DNA of 22,374 nucleotides from the IMG/VR virus record IMGVR_UViG_3300035232_000964, positions 1 through 22,374 of that record; one strand, written 5' to 3'. Of this stretch, positions 1 through 7,895 are shown one piece after another. The stretch is from a virus. Position numbers and translations under genes: made by a program. The notes under the pieces were generated by a model. It worked only from the letters and a program-made list of their open reading frames with translations, was not told the DNA's origin and did no database searches. Every line of letters starts with the position of its first letter. The first letter of the stretch is position 1.

Positions 1-317
1 CTAAGGTCTCAGGTACAATGCGTGAAGTTATTGCCTTTATGCTGAACTGGAAATATAACACAGAATTTGCTTCTAACGATATTTCATTTGAAATGTCTAG
101 TGACTTTGCACCTATGGTAGGTGGAGAAGGTGCTATGCGGCTTATTTCTGAATGGTATCAAGTAGGAATTATTAGCCGCTCAACTTTCGTTAGTGTTGCT
201 AAGTACAACGACTTCCTACCTGCAGACTACAGCGATGAAGACGCTGTTGAAGAAATACAAACAGATCCATTGGCAACACAAGCAAATACTAACACTGAAA
301 TGGATATAGAAGAATAA
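1..317 (+). CDS. Portal protein, C-terminal fragment (gene cut by window edge)
   Basis: The frame is open from the first bases of the window (codons from position 3) to the stop ending at 317, so the ATG at 18 is probably internal and the gene begins outside. About 104 residues remain. They carry a pattern seen at the C-termini of DUF4055-type phage portals: a W followed by a G-[IV]-I-S-R-x-T-F segment, then a short helix and an acidic tail with an L-P-A-D-Y step. The portal forms the dodecameric DNA channel at one capsid vertex. Placement directly before a MuF-type protein, scaffold and capsid is the classic head-gene order and is much of the support. Only the tail end is visible, so the family assignment is moderate. 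Confidence 0.68.
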   Translation, partial: KVSGTMREVIAFMLNWKYNTEFASNDISFEMSSDFAPMVGGEGAMRLISEWYQVGIISRSTFVSVAKYNDFLPADYSDEDAVEEIQTDPLATQANTNTEMDIEE

Positions 318-343
318 CATTTTACTACTCAAAGGGGTACTAA

Positions 344-3300
344 ATGGATATCAATACTAAAATATATGATAGAATCATAGACCATTTAACTGATGTTCGT
401 CTTTATGAAGAAGGCGTCCAATTACAAAATAAACGGATTATGCAAAGGCATAGAAAACGTTTAATGGGTGTTTTAAAAGATAATATAAGAGGCGATGTCA
501 CCCCAGAAGTAAAGCGCTTTGGGAAAGAACTTTTAAGTCATCAGAAAACAAGCATGTTAGAATTTTCTACTTCTCAACTTGACTTTCATTCAGATAATCT
601 TAATAAAGAACTAAAATCCTTTTACAAGGTAAGTAGGCCAAAGACTAAAGAGTTATTGGCTGAAATTACTGGACCTAATATTAAAGGGAAAAGAGATATA
701 GTTGGTAATATTAAGAATATATCTGCAGGTGAATTAGTTCGTATACAAACAAAAGTTAAATCGGGGTTGGCTTCAGGGGCTAGTCAAAATGACATTATCA
801 GAGATGTTCTGAAGACAACAAAGTTAACAGAAGCTCAGGCTAGGTCTTTAACCAGAACCTCTATTACAAGTACTCAAACTGCTGCGCTAAATAAGGTGGC
901 AGATTCTAACTCACATGTAATAAAAGGTTTTGTTTTTACTGCTATCTTGGATAGTCGTACTAGCCCTATTTGCTCCTATCATAATGGTAAGATTTATGAT
1001 GTTAACGATAGTCGTTTTCAACCACCATTGCATTGGAATTGTCGTAGTAGTCTAGTGCCTATAATTAGATCAAAAGATGAACTAATAGAGCAAAACACTA
1101 GTCGCCTTAATAAAACAAATTTAAAAAAGAAAAATCCAGAGTCTTTAACAGGGGTTATACCTAAGACAGAAAGCTTTGGTGCATGGTTAAAAAGACAACC
1201 TTTTGATATCCAGACTAAATTACTTGGTACTATGGAGAAGGCAAATTTATTTAGAGAGGGTAAACTGAAATATGAACAGTTTATAACCCCAATAGGTAAG
1301 GCGCTTTCTATACAAGCTTTAAGAAACAGGGCTGCAAATGCTACATCTGTTTTTGCCCCTAAGCAAAAGATTAGAGAAATTGATGTTAACATATCTTCGT
1401 CTCGTCCTAGCTCTTTAATAAAAAGTGTTGATAATAAGAATGCTGTTCGTCAAATGTTTATTCTTGACTCAGATGATTTTTCTAAAACAATGTCTTTAAC
1501 GGATTATAAGGGTACAACCTTAGTTGGGAAAACTGCTTCTAGGCGCAGAGTCGGTAACGAATTTGATGAAAGAAATTTTAGTGCTGATCCTCTAACCGGA
1601 GAAATAAAAAATAATAATATTTATGATCCAGACTTTAATTTATATCAAGAACGTATAGATTTCATGAGAGGATCAAAATTACTTTCAAACGATGAAAAAG
1701 ACTTTATTGAGTCTATAGCCGCTGGCCTAGATGATAAAATTTCTGTAAATCAACAAACAGTAGTTATAGAAAACCTAAGAGTAGTATTAGAGCGATACGC
1801 TAAAAACAAAGAACCTTGGAATGATCTTGCTGCTGTCTTAAGGGCAGAAAACAGGTTTGCCGTTCAAAACGTCTCTCGTTTATTAGATACAAGATCTCGT
1901 GAGAAATCTAAAATGTTTGTTAGTTATCTTTCAAAAGATATTCCTCAAGTTCAAATAATGGGAAAATATTACCAGTTAGATAATCTAATCGATAATCAGC
2001 TCAAGGATCAGAGGTATATTGATAATTGGAGAAGTAAAGAAGGCAAGGCTCTTGCGAAGAAAATATATTTTTCTGGGAGAGCGCCATCAAGGGTTTACTT
2101 CAGAAATTACTTTAAAAATTACCCTAATAGAGAAAAACTAATAAATAATTTTAAAGAACAAATCACATTCAAAAAGGCTTATGATAACTTTAAAAATAAA
2201 TTTAACAGAGAGCCTTCCGATAATTGGATTACTAATATTGTTTCTAAGGGCCGTGAAGACATTAGGCGTATTCTTGATTTAGAATTTTTAAATCTTAAAA
2301 GAAAGCCTACATCTAAAGTAATGGATGATACTGCACTCAATGTTTTAACAAAGGCAGTTAAGCTAGTAGCCTCTGGTCAGTCTACTGACTATGATAGTCT
2401 AGCTATTAATATCGGAAAAATGTTATCTAAAGATTTTGAAAACATCATACCTTTTACTAAGCATACTTTAAAGGAACACCACGCAGAGGGTTCAAAAATC
2501 CTAGATTTGCTTGTTAAACAAAACTTAATTAGAGTTCAGTTTAGAGGTAAAACCCGCAGAGGTATACTTGATCTTGATACAGGCAGATCTTCCGGGGGGT
2601 GGGGTGATACCATTTCTAGAGAAGTTTCTGTTATAGACAAGGGGTTGCTTAGACTACAAGAAGCAGAACGAAGAGTAACAATTGCTCGTAGACTAGGTAC
2701 TACCTCCGCTAGAGACCGCCTTTATGTAAAAGCTGGTAAGAAAACTTTTGTAGATGCAAGAGGTAATGAAACTGGAATACCTTTAATTTCTCGTGACAAA
2801 TTTGCTGATTATGACGCAAAACAGATTGACAGAGAAATGGCCCAAATGTTAAATCATGTTATGGATGTTGAGTATGGAGTTGATAACGAGTTCTTTGGTT
2901 TCATGGATGATCTTGTTAGGTTTAGAGATCCAAGGGGAAACTCTAAGTACTATGACAGTATTAATGAATTTCGTCATGAAATTTTGAACCGTGGAGAGCA
3001 AGGCTACGGTCTAATGGCTACGGCTAAATACCATGCACAACGTGGTAAGAACTTCAGAACACAAGCATTTATAGACTCTCGTGGTCGTGTCTATCATAGA
3101 GGTTACTTAACACCTACAGGTGGTGAGCTGGCTAGACCTTTTCTTAATTCAGGAAAAGCAATTAATATGTCTGACGGTGCTTTGGATGAGTTAAAAATCC
3201 AAATAGGTTCGATGATTGGTCCCGGCACAGAGGCGCTTACACAAAACGGTCGAAGGGCTATCTTTAATCGTAATAGAGAAAAGCTTGTGGAGCTAGGTGA

Positions 3301-4705
3301 CATTATGATGTCTAGCACACAGCGTGATAGGCGTATGCGAGAGTTCCTTGAACATCCTTTAATCAGGGGTTTAGAAGGCTCAGAAGTTCCAAAACTTGCT
3401 AGGATGGCTTTAGAATACACTAGAATAGAAAGACATCTTAATAGTGGAAAACCATTAACAAGTTTTAAAACAAAGTTAATGATTGAGAACGATGCATCAT
3501 CTAGTGGTGCGCAGATCATTGGGCTTTCTACTGGAGACAGAGCCGTATCACAAGCGTCTAATGTTCTTGCTACAACTCAGAAAAACAGGCTTTATGACCT
3601 CGTTGCAATGGATACAGTAAATGATCCCGACTTTATCAAAATCCCTGCATTAAGAGATGCTGGTCTTACTTGGGAAGACCTTGCCAAGGCAGCTAAATCT
3701 CAAAACATGGTATCATTTTATGGTGCTGGTGATGCTACTAAAACAGCTAATGTTGCTAGTAAGTTATCTAAGGTATTAGATGACAAAGGATATATTACCG
3801 TTACTAAAGACAATTTAGGAGAAAATCTCCGAATTGTTGATGGTAAGATTAAAGTTGCTGAGAGATTAGGTGCTACAACCACTGTAAATGAGTTATCTTC
3901 TTTTAGACGAGAGCTTGTAGAACTTATAAATAATAACGAACCTGTTGGTAGAACATTACTTAAACAGGCTCAAGACATACACCCTGATGTTGGTGTATTT
4001 GTAGAAAAATTGACTAATGCAAGACGAGGGATTATTGGTCCTAAAGAATTTGCGGAAGTCTCTAGAATTATGTCAAAGAACCTTGCAGCACGGGCACCAG
4101 TAACCGATAAGTTTATTAATTACTGGAAAGACGTTGCAAGGGTTTACGTCAATGAAACTAAAAAGGTAGACATACCTTGGGTAACATTTGATGGTAAAAT
4201 TATGACTCAAAGATACCGCCCTAAAATACAAGAACGGATTGAATTTCGTGATCCTGTTACTAACAGGCGGATCGCTAATATCTATGAATCAAGTGCAGAA
4301 GATGGAAAGCTTTTAGGTAAAGGCTCTTTGAATGATGCAAGAATTGGTCTAGGTGTTAACGGAAACCATAGCAATGACGCTGTTATTGTAAGAAGGTTCC
4401 ACCTTTGGGGCCGGAAAAACAACGTTGAAACTGCTACAATTCACGATGCTTTCTTTACTAATATTGGTGAAGCAAGACGTGCAAAAGACGCTTTAAGAAC
4501 CATCTATGCAGATGCTCTTGAGGGTGATACGATTAGAAATACCTTAAAAGAAATGCGCAAACAAGGTCTTTCTTTTAAATCGTATAAGGAGCTTTTAAAG
4601 AAAGCTAAAGAACAGGGGTTGATTGACCCCCCTAATAAGATCACAAGAAAAGACATACTTGCTCCAATCCGTGAAGGCGAGGACTGGTATGGAATTGGTC
4701 CATAG
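344..4705 (+). CDS. MuF-like minor head protein fused to an N4-type virion single-subunit RNA polymerase (1453 aa)
   Basis: Residues about 100-240 form a phage Mu F-like head morphogenesis domain: T-E-A-Q-A-R-S-L-T-R-T helix, then the Cys/His cluster C210, H213, H230, C233 with the P-P-L-H-W-N-C-R signature. MuF-family proteins (SPP1 gp7 is the model) bind the portal inside the capsid. The C-terminal part carries every core motif of single-subunit RNA polymerases: DxxGR at 911-915 (D911, R915), motif A D1050 followed by ASSSGAQ, motif B K1118 to Y1126-G1127, and motif C H1367-D1368. From remembered N4 numbering (R424, D559, K670, Y678, D951), the R915-D1050 distance of 135 equals that in N4, and the long B-to-C gap is also closer to N4 than to T7. 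One unbroken frame links both parts, with an AAAGGGG ribosome site 6 nt before ATG. Residues about 250-490 are unrecognised. Inferred role: packaged polymerase delivered with the DNA to transcribe early genes. Confidence 0.88.
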   Translation: MDINTKIYDRIIDHLTDVRLYEEGVQLQNKRIMQRHRKRLMGVLKDNIRGDVTPEVKRFGKELLSHQKTSMLEFSTSQLDFHSDNLNKELKSFYKVSRPKTKELLAEITGPNIKGKRDIVGNIKNISAGELVRIQTKVKSGLASGASQNDIIRDVLKTTKLTEAQARSLTRTSITSTQTAALNKVADSNSHVIKGFVFTAILDSRTSPICSYHNGKIYDVNDSRFQPPLHWNCRSSLVPIIRSKDELIEQNTSRLNKTNLKKKNPESLTGVIPKTESFGAWLKRQPFDIQTKLLGTMEKANLFREGKLKYEQFITPIGKALSIQALRNRAANATSVFAPKQKIREIDVNISSSRPSSLIKSVDNKNAVRQMFILDSDDFSKTMSLTDYKGTTLVGKTASRRRVGNEFDERNFSADPLTGEIKNNNIYDPDFNLYQERIDFMRGSKLLSNDEKDFIESIAAGLDDKISVNQQTVVIENLRVVLERYAKNKEPWNDLAAVLRAENRFAVQNVSRLLDTRSREKSKMFVSYLSKDIPQVQIMGKYYQLDNLIDNQLKDQRYIDNWRSKEGKALAKKIYFSGRAPSRVYFRNYFKNYPNREKLINNFKEQITFKKAYDNFKNKFNREPSDNWITNIVSKGREDIRRILDLEFLNLKRKPTSKVMDDTALNVLTKAVKLVASGQSTDYDSLAINIGKMLSKDFENIIPFTKHTLKEHHAEGSKILDLLVKQNLIRVQFRGKTRRGILDLDTGRSSGGWGDTISREVSVIDKGLLRLQEAERRVTIARRLGTTSARDRLYVKAGKKTFVDARGNETGIPLISRDKFADYDAKQIDREMAQMLNHVMDVEYGVDNEFFGFMDDLVRFRDPRGNSKYYDSINEFRHEILNRGEQGYGLMATAKYHAQRGKNFRTQAFIDSRGRVYHRGYLTPTGGELARPFLNSGKAINMSDGALDELKIQIGSMIGPGTEALTQNGRRAIFNRNREKLVELGDIMMSSTQRDRRMREFLEHPLIRGLEGSEVPKLARMALEYTRIERHLNSGKPLTSFKTKLMIENDASSSGAQIIGLSTGDRAVSQASNVLATTQKNRLYDLVAMDTVNDPDFIKIPALRDAGLTWEDLAKAAKSQNMVSFYGAGDATKTANVASKLSKVLDDKGYITVTKDNLGENLRIVDGKIKVAERLGATTTVNELSSFRRELVELINNNEPVGRTLLKQAQDIHPDVGVFVEKLTNARRGIIGPKEFAEVSRIMSKNLAARAPVTDKFINYWKDVARVYVNETKKVDIPWVTFDGKIMTQRYRPKIQERIEFRDPVTNRRIANIYESSAEDGKLLGKGSLNDARIGLGVNGNHSNDAVIVRRFHLWGRKNNVETATIHDAFFTNIGEARRAKDALRTIYADALEGDTIRNTLKEMRKQGLSFKSYKELLKKAKEQGLIDPPNKITRKDILAPIREGEDWYGIGP

Positions 4706-4737
4706 TTATTTGTAATAGCCTATGCGCCCTAATTAAT

Positions 4738-4752
4738 AGAGTTTGTAACTCT
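4738..4752 (+). promoter_or_regulatory. Small hairpin with 6-bp stem and 3-nt loop
   Basis: AGAGTT-TGT-AACTCT is a perfect 6-bp inverted repeat with a three-base loop whose centre is a purine. It sits in the gap between the MuF-polymerase gene and the scaffold gene. It is followed by an AT-rich stretch containing ATCTATAAAAT rather than a T-run, so it is not a normal terminator. The geometry resembles promoters of the N4 virion polymerase, which are extruded hairpins of 5-7 bp with a 3-nt loop. That role is inference; a short chance palindrome is the alternative. Confidence 0.35.
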
Positions 4753-4799
4753 AAATATCTATAAAATTATAACTCAAGCTGTGCTTGGAAGGAAAAATT

Positions 4800-5480
4800 A
4801 TGAGTAAAGAAAATGAAGTAACTGAAGAAGTAACTGAAAAAGAAGAGTCCAACGAGACTCAAGAACAAGAAACTGTTCAGGAGGAATCTGTCACTAATGA
4901 CGAGGTAGATCCGATTGAACGTGAAGTCCAAGAGAGGCTTGCTAAAATGAAATCCAACATGGATCGCATGGCTAGTGAGCGTGATGAGGCTCTTAAAAAA
5001 GCAGTTGAGATTGAACAAAAACAAAAACAGGATCAAATTCAACGGCTAGAGGAAGAGGGTAAAATGCAAGAGGCTTTAGAAATGAAGCTAGCAGAAGCCC
5101 AAGCAAGGCTAAAGGTATTCGAAGAAGAAAATATCAAGCTAAACCGTGATAGTGTAGTTAATTCTGCCTTAGGCGGATTGGAATTCCGTAATGAGCGTAG
5201 TCGTCAAATGGCCTATCGTGATATTGTTGAGCAACTCGTTCAAAATGATGATGGTCTTTGGGTTCATAAAACAGGAACCAATATTCAGGACTTTATTAAG
5301 ACTTACTCTAAGAATGAAGATAATTCGTTCTTATTCCGTGTTAAAGCAAATACAGGTGCAGGAACATCAAACAACTCCGGCACTCCGTCAATGGATCAAA
5401 AGAAATCTATTGGTGAAATGACAACAGAAGAAGTTCTTGCCTTGGCGGCTAAAGGTCAATTAGGCAATTACTCCTATTAA
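4800..5480 (+). CDS. Capsid scaffolding protein (226 aa)
   Basis: The product is very acidic at its start (E/T/Q-rich, about residues 1-40), then has a long charged, coiled-coil-like helix (about 40-115, rich in E, K, Q, with almost no Pro or Gly), and a more ordered C-terminal third ending in E-V-L-A-L-A-A-K. This composition and the position directly before the capsid gene are typical of phage scaffolds, which guide procapsid assembly and leave before maturation. I chose the ATG at 4800 because GGAAGGA at 4787-4793 lies 6 nt upstream; a TTG at 4785 in the same frame overlaps that ribosome site and is unlikely. No protease signature is visible, so there is no sign of a scaffold-protease fusion. 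The family cannot be named precisely. Confidence 0.8.
   Translation: MSKENEVTEEVTEKEESNETQEQETVQEESVTNDEVDPIEREVQERLAKMKSNMDRMASERDEALKKAVEIEQKQKQDQIQRLEEEGKMQEALEMKLAEAQARLKVFEEENIKLNRDSVVNSALGGLEFRNERSRQMAYRDIVEQLVQNDDGLWVHKTGTNIQDFIKTYSKNEDNSFLFRVKANTGAGTSNNSGTPSMDQKKSIGEMTTEEVLALAAKGQLGNYSY
4815..4838 (+). repeat. Two tandem 12-bp copies inside the scaffold gene
   Basis: GAAGTAACTGAA is present twice head to tail with no mismatch and encodes E-V-T-E twice in the acidic N-terminus of the scaffold. It looks like a recent in-frame slippage duplication and has no evident function beyond lengthening the acidic tail. Confidence 0.8.
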
Positions 5481-5513
5481 TAATATCTATATAATACCAT
5501 AAGGAAATAAATC

Positions 5514-6629
5514 ATGGCTATTACAAATACAGACTTTCAAAATGTAGCTCTCGCAATCTCTGCCTATGCAGACGAAGCCTACACAACTGAAAAGAAATTG
5601 AACTCTACAGGTATCGTTGGTCAACGTGACGATATTAACGCTGATGGCGAATCCTTTGTTGGTCAGTTCCGTTGGTACAAACCACTGTCTGCAAACATTA
5701 ACGTTCCTTCTTTGTCTTCTGCAACAGACGGTACTTACACTGATGTTACAACTGACATTGCTAACTACGTTAAGACTGTTCGTACCTTTGGTGCGCAGCA
5801 AGTTAACCTGCAAGAAGTTGTATCTAAGCAAGACGGTCTTTCCAAAATTGCTCGTGACTTTGCACAAGTGCGTGGCGATGACGAAGGTAATGCTTTGCTG
5901 TCCGTTCTTAAAGGTGTTGCTGCACACGAAGTTGCACTTGGCGATGCTGGTGGCGCTGGTAACGGTGGTATCACAACCTTTGAAACAGATGCAGATGCAG
6001 CCGCTACAGGTTTCTTTGTAGACATTAACGATGCTGGTGATTTCGGTGCCGCTGCAACAGGTTCTTCTGATGCACGTAAACTGTTTGACTCCTCTGCTAT
6101 TGGTGCCGCTCGTGGTGAGCGTCTCTTCAAAGCAATTGGCATGGCATACAAAGACCACGAACCAGACTTCATGTATCTCGCAACTTCTCCTGAAGTTATG
6201 GCTGAAATGCGTGCTGCTAACTTGGTTGATGACACAACAGTAACTGATGGCAACCTTGAGTTCTCCACAGTCTTTGGCGGTAAATTCCGTTTGATCATGA
6301 CTCGTGCAACACAAACACAAGCTGCTGCTTCTGGCGACTTGAACGCTCAGTCCACTAAGTGTTCTTTCATCTTGAAGCCAGGTTCCGTTTCTTTCGCACC
6401 TGTAAATACACCTACTCCTGTTGAAGTTGACCGCAATGCGGCTGCTTACACTGGTGGCGGTTCTACAAACATTTGGTATCGCTACGGCTTCATCATGCAC
6501 CCAATGGGTTATGATTGGGCAGGTGCTACTAACGCATTTGCAACTAACGCAAACTACGCTGCATCTGCTTCGTATGTTCGTAAAATGGATGCACTGAACC
6601 TCGGCATCTTGCCTGTTTACCACTCATAA
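5514..6629 (+). CDS. Major capsid protein (HK97-fold type, 371 aa)
   Basis: Size, position right after the scaffold, and composition (Ala, Asn, Thr and Asp rich, start M-A-I-T-N-T) fit a major capsid protein. The segment around residues 85-130, with V-R-T-F-G-A-Q-Q-V followed by a long helix through A-R-D-F-A-Q, resembles the spine helix region of phage coat proteins, and the late G-Y-D-W-A-G segment is common near the C-terminus of such coats. AAGGAAA sits about 8 nt before the ATG. Codon use differs from the neighbours: AAC, TTC, GGT, CGT and GCA dominate, as expected of a very highly expressed gene. There is no obvious protease-cleaved prodomain. The HK97 fold is inferred from context; I cannot place it in a named capsid family from sequence alone. 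Confidence 0.86.
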   Translation: MAITNTDFQNVALAISAYADEAYTTEKKLNSTGIVGQRDDINADGESFVGQFRWYKPLSANINVPSLSSATDGTYTDVTTDIANYVKTVRTFGAQQVNLQEVVSKQDGLSKIARDFAQVRGDDEGNALLSVLKGVAAHEVALGDAGGAGNGGITTFETDADAAATGFFVDINDAGDFGAAATGSSDARKLFDSSAIGAARGERLFKAIGMAYKDHEPDFMYLATSPEVMAEMRAANLVDDTTVTDGNLEFSTVFGGKFRLIMTRATQTQAAASGDLNAQSTKCSFILKPGSVSFAPVNTPTPVEVDRNAAAYTGGGSTNIWYRYGFIMHPMGYDWAGATNAFATNANYAASASYVRKMDALNLGILPVYHS

Positions 6630-6647
6630 TTAGACTAGGAGGGACTA

Positions 6648-7154
6648 ATGGCTTTAGTTCTTAATACTAATAGTTATGTAGATATAACAACTGCTGACAC
6701 ATACTTTGAAACACGAATCGACTCTGCTAGCTGGGATACAGCTGATGACAATACTCGTGAAGATGCGTTAGTAACTGCTACACAAATTATTGACAACAAT
6801 CCTTGGATTGGCTCTGCTGTTAGTCCTTCCCAAGCTCTTGCTTGGCCTCGTAAAAATGCTCTTTATTATGATAACCGTTTAGGATTACAAGTTACATTTT
6901 CAACTACAGAAATCCCTAACTTAGTAAAAATAGCTGTTTACGAACAGGCCTTGCACCTACTTAATAACGAAGATCTTGTTGCACAAACAACACAGACATA
7001 CGAAAGTATTAGTATTGGTAATATTAGTTTGAGTGACTCTAATAATGATGTTACTCGTATTTCTGTTACCCCAAACTTTGTTATTAAACCTATTCGCCCT
7101 CTTTTAAGAAGGGGTGCTACAGGGGTAGGCTCTGGTTGGTGGAGGAACAATTAA
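6648..7154 (+). CDS. Head-tail adaptor, DnaT-like / gp6-type (168 aa)
   Basis: The N-terminus has the recurring pattern of phage adaptor proteins annotated as DnaT-like or gp6-type: N-S-Y-V-D-I-T-T-A-D-T-Y-F, then a W, a helix ending T-A-T-Q-I-I-D, and later A-L-A-W-P-R with a following helix P-N-L-V-K-I-A-V-Y-E-Q-A. Such proteins form the ring that docks onto the portal after packaging. A strong AGGAGGGA ribosome site precedes the ATG. The stop codon overlaps the start of the next gene (TAATG at 7152-7156), implying translational coupling. Location between capsid and tail terminator supports the call. It is not a DnaT primosome protein in function; that name only describes similarity. Confidence 0.72.
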   Translation: MALVLNTNSYVDITTADTYFETRIDSASWDTADDNTREDALVTATQIIDNNPWIGSAVSPSQALAWPRKNALYYDNRLGLQVTFSTTEIPNLVKIAVYEQALHLLNNEDLVAQTTQTYESISIGNISLSDSNNDVTRISVTPNFVIKPIRPLLRRGATGVGSGWWRNN

Positions 7155-7489
7155 TGTCACTTTCTGCTAAAGTAACTAACGCCGTTAATAAAGCGTTTAC
7201 TGCTGCAGGGGACTTGGTTAAAAAAGGTACACTTTCTTCAAAATCTGTTTCAGGTTATAACTTTGCTTCTAAGAGTACTATAAGTACAACTAGCAGCGTA
7301 ACTGTAGATGTTATCATTCAATCAACTCAAAAACCTTCTGGTGATGGTTTTACAGTGACTGCAATGATGCGCTCCGGTGTTAACCTGTCTGTTTATGATA
7401 CCTTAACTGTTGAATCAAAAGTATACAATATTGTTGATTACAGCGATAATGGCTTTACTATTGAAGCAATATTGGTAAAGGAGGCATAA
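7154..7489 (+). CDS. Putative head-closure / neck protein (111 aa)
   Basis: The start is placed at 7154, where ATG overlaps the upstream stop and GGAGGAAC lies about 6 nt before it; an in-frame ATG at 7136 would overlap the ribosome site. The product has an N-terminal helix, a Ser/Thr-rich stretch, and a C-terminal beta-rich half with D-T-L-T-V, K-V-Y-N-I-V-D-Y and F-T-I-E-A-I-L-V. That layout is common in small proteins that plug the connector after DNA packaging (HK97/SPP1 gp16-like). Sequence similarity is too weak to name a family. Its position between adaptor and tail terminator in a tightly coupled run is the main evidence. Confidence 0.5.
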   Translation: MSLSAKVTNAVNKAFTAAGDLVKKGTLSSKSVSGYNFASKSTISTTSSVTVDVIIQSTQKPSGDGFTVTAMMRSGVNLSVYDTLTVESKVYNIVDYSDNGFTIEAILVKEA

Positions 7490-7491
7490 TA

Positions 7492-7893
7492 ATGTATGAT
7501 AATGTTTTAGACGACATTGAATCTGTTTTTGCCTCTTCTGCTTGGACATCAAATAATATAGATATTTACCCTGATAACTATCAAGGCACAATATCAACAG
7601 AAACTGAATTTTGTAGATTAAACGTTTTACCAAGTTCTAGTAGTCAATTTGCCTATGGTGGCATTAAAAGTTTAGGTGGCCTTGTTGCCATTAAAATCTT
7701 TGTTAAAGCAGGTGAGGGACAATCCCGCATTGTTGCTATATCAGATATTCTTGACATTAGTCTTGAAAACAAAAAACTAACCAACGGTACAGAGCTTGCT
7801 ACATCTTATCTGAATGTGGAAGGGCTAGACCCATCTAATAAGTCGCTTTATAGCGCAAGCTACATAATACCATTTACAATATACGGAGAATAA
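7492..7893 (+). CDS. Tail terminator protein (133 aa)
   Basis: The product starts with a short helix (Y-D-N-V-L-D-D-I-E-S-V-F), then W-T-S-N-N-I-D-I-Y-P-D-N, a cysteine-containing strand C-R-L-N-V-L-P, a G-G-I-K stretch, a helix S-R-I-V-A-I-S-D-I-L-D and a final strand leading to P-F-T-I-Y-G-E. This order matches phage tail terminators of the lambda gpU / DUF4128 kind, which form the hexameric ring that stops tail-tube growth and joins the tail to the head. AAGGAGG lies about 8 nt before ATG. It sits 2 nt after the preceding gene and 2 nt before the tail tube gene, which is the standard place for this function. Confidence 0.7.
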   Translation: MYDNVLDDIESVFASSAWTSNNIDIYPDNYQGTISTETEFCRLNVLPSSSSQFAYGGIKSLGGLVAIKIFVKAGEGQSRIVAISDILDISLENKKLTNGTELATSYLNVEGLDPSNKSLYSASYIIPFTIYGE

Positions 7894-7895
7894 AA

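Noticed and set aside
1018-1392. Minus-strand open frame opposite the MuF region
   Set aside because: Shadow of the real gene with hydrophobic, motif-free product and no supporting signals.
5487-6623. A 378-codon open frame on the minus strand covering the whole capsid gene
   Set aside because: It mirrors the capsid gene exactly, has an implausible Cys/Ser/Val-rich product and no sensible ribosome site. The strong codon bias of the capsid gene removes stops on the other strand.
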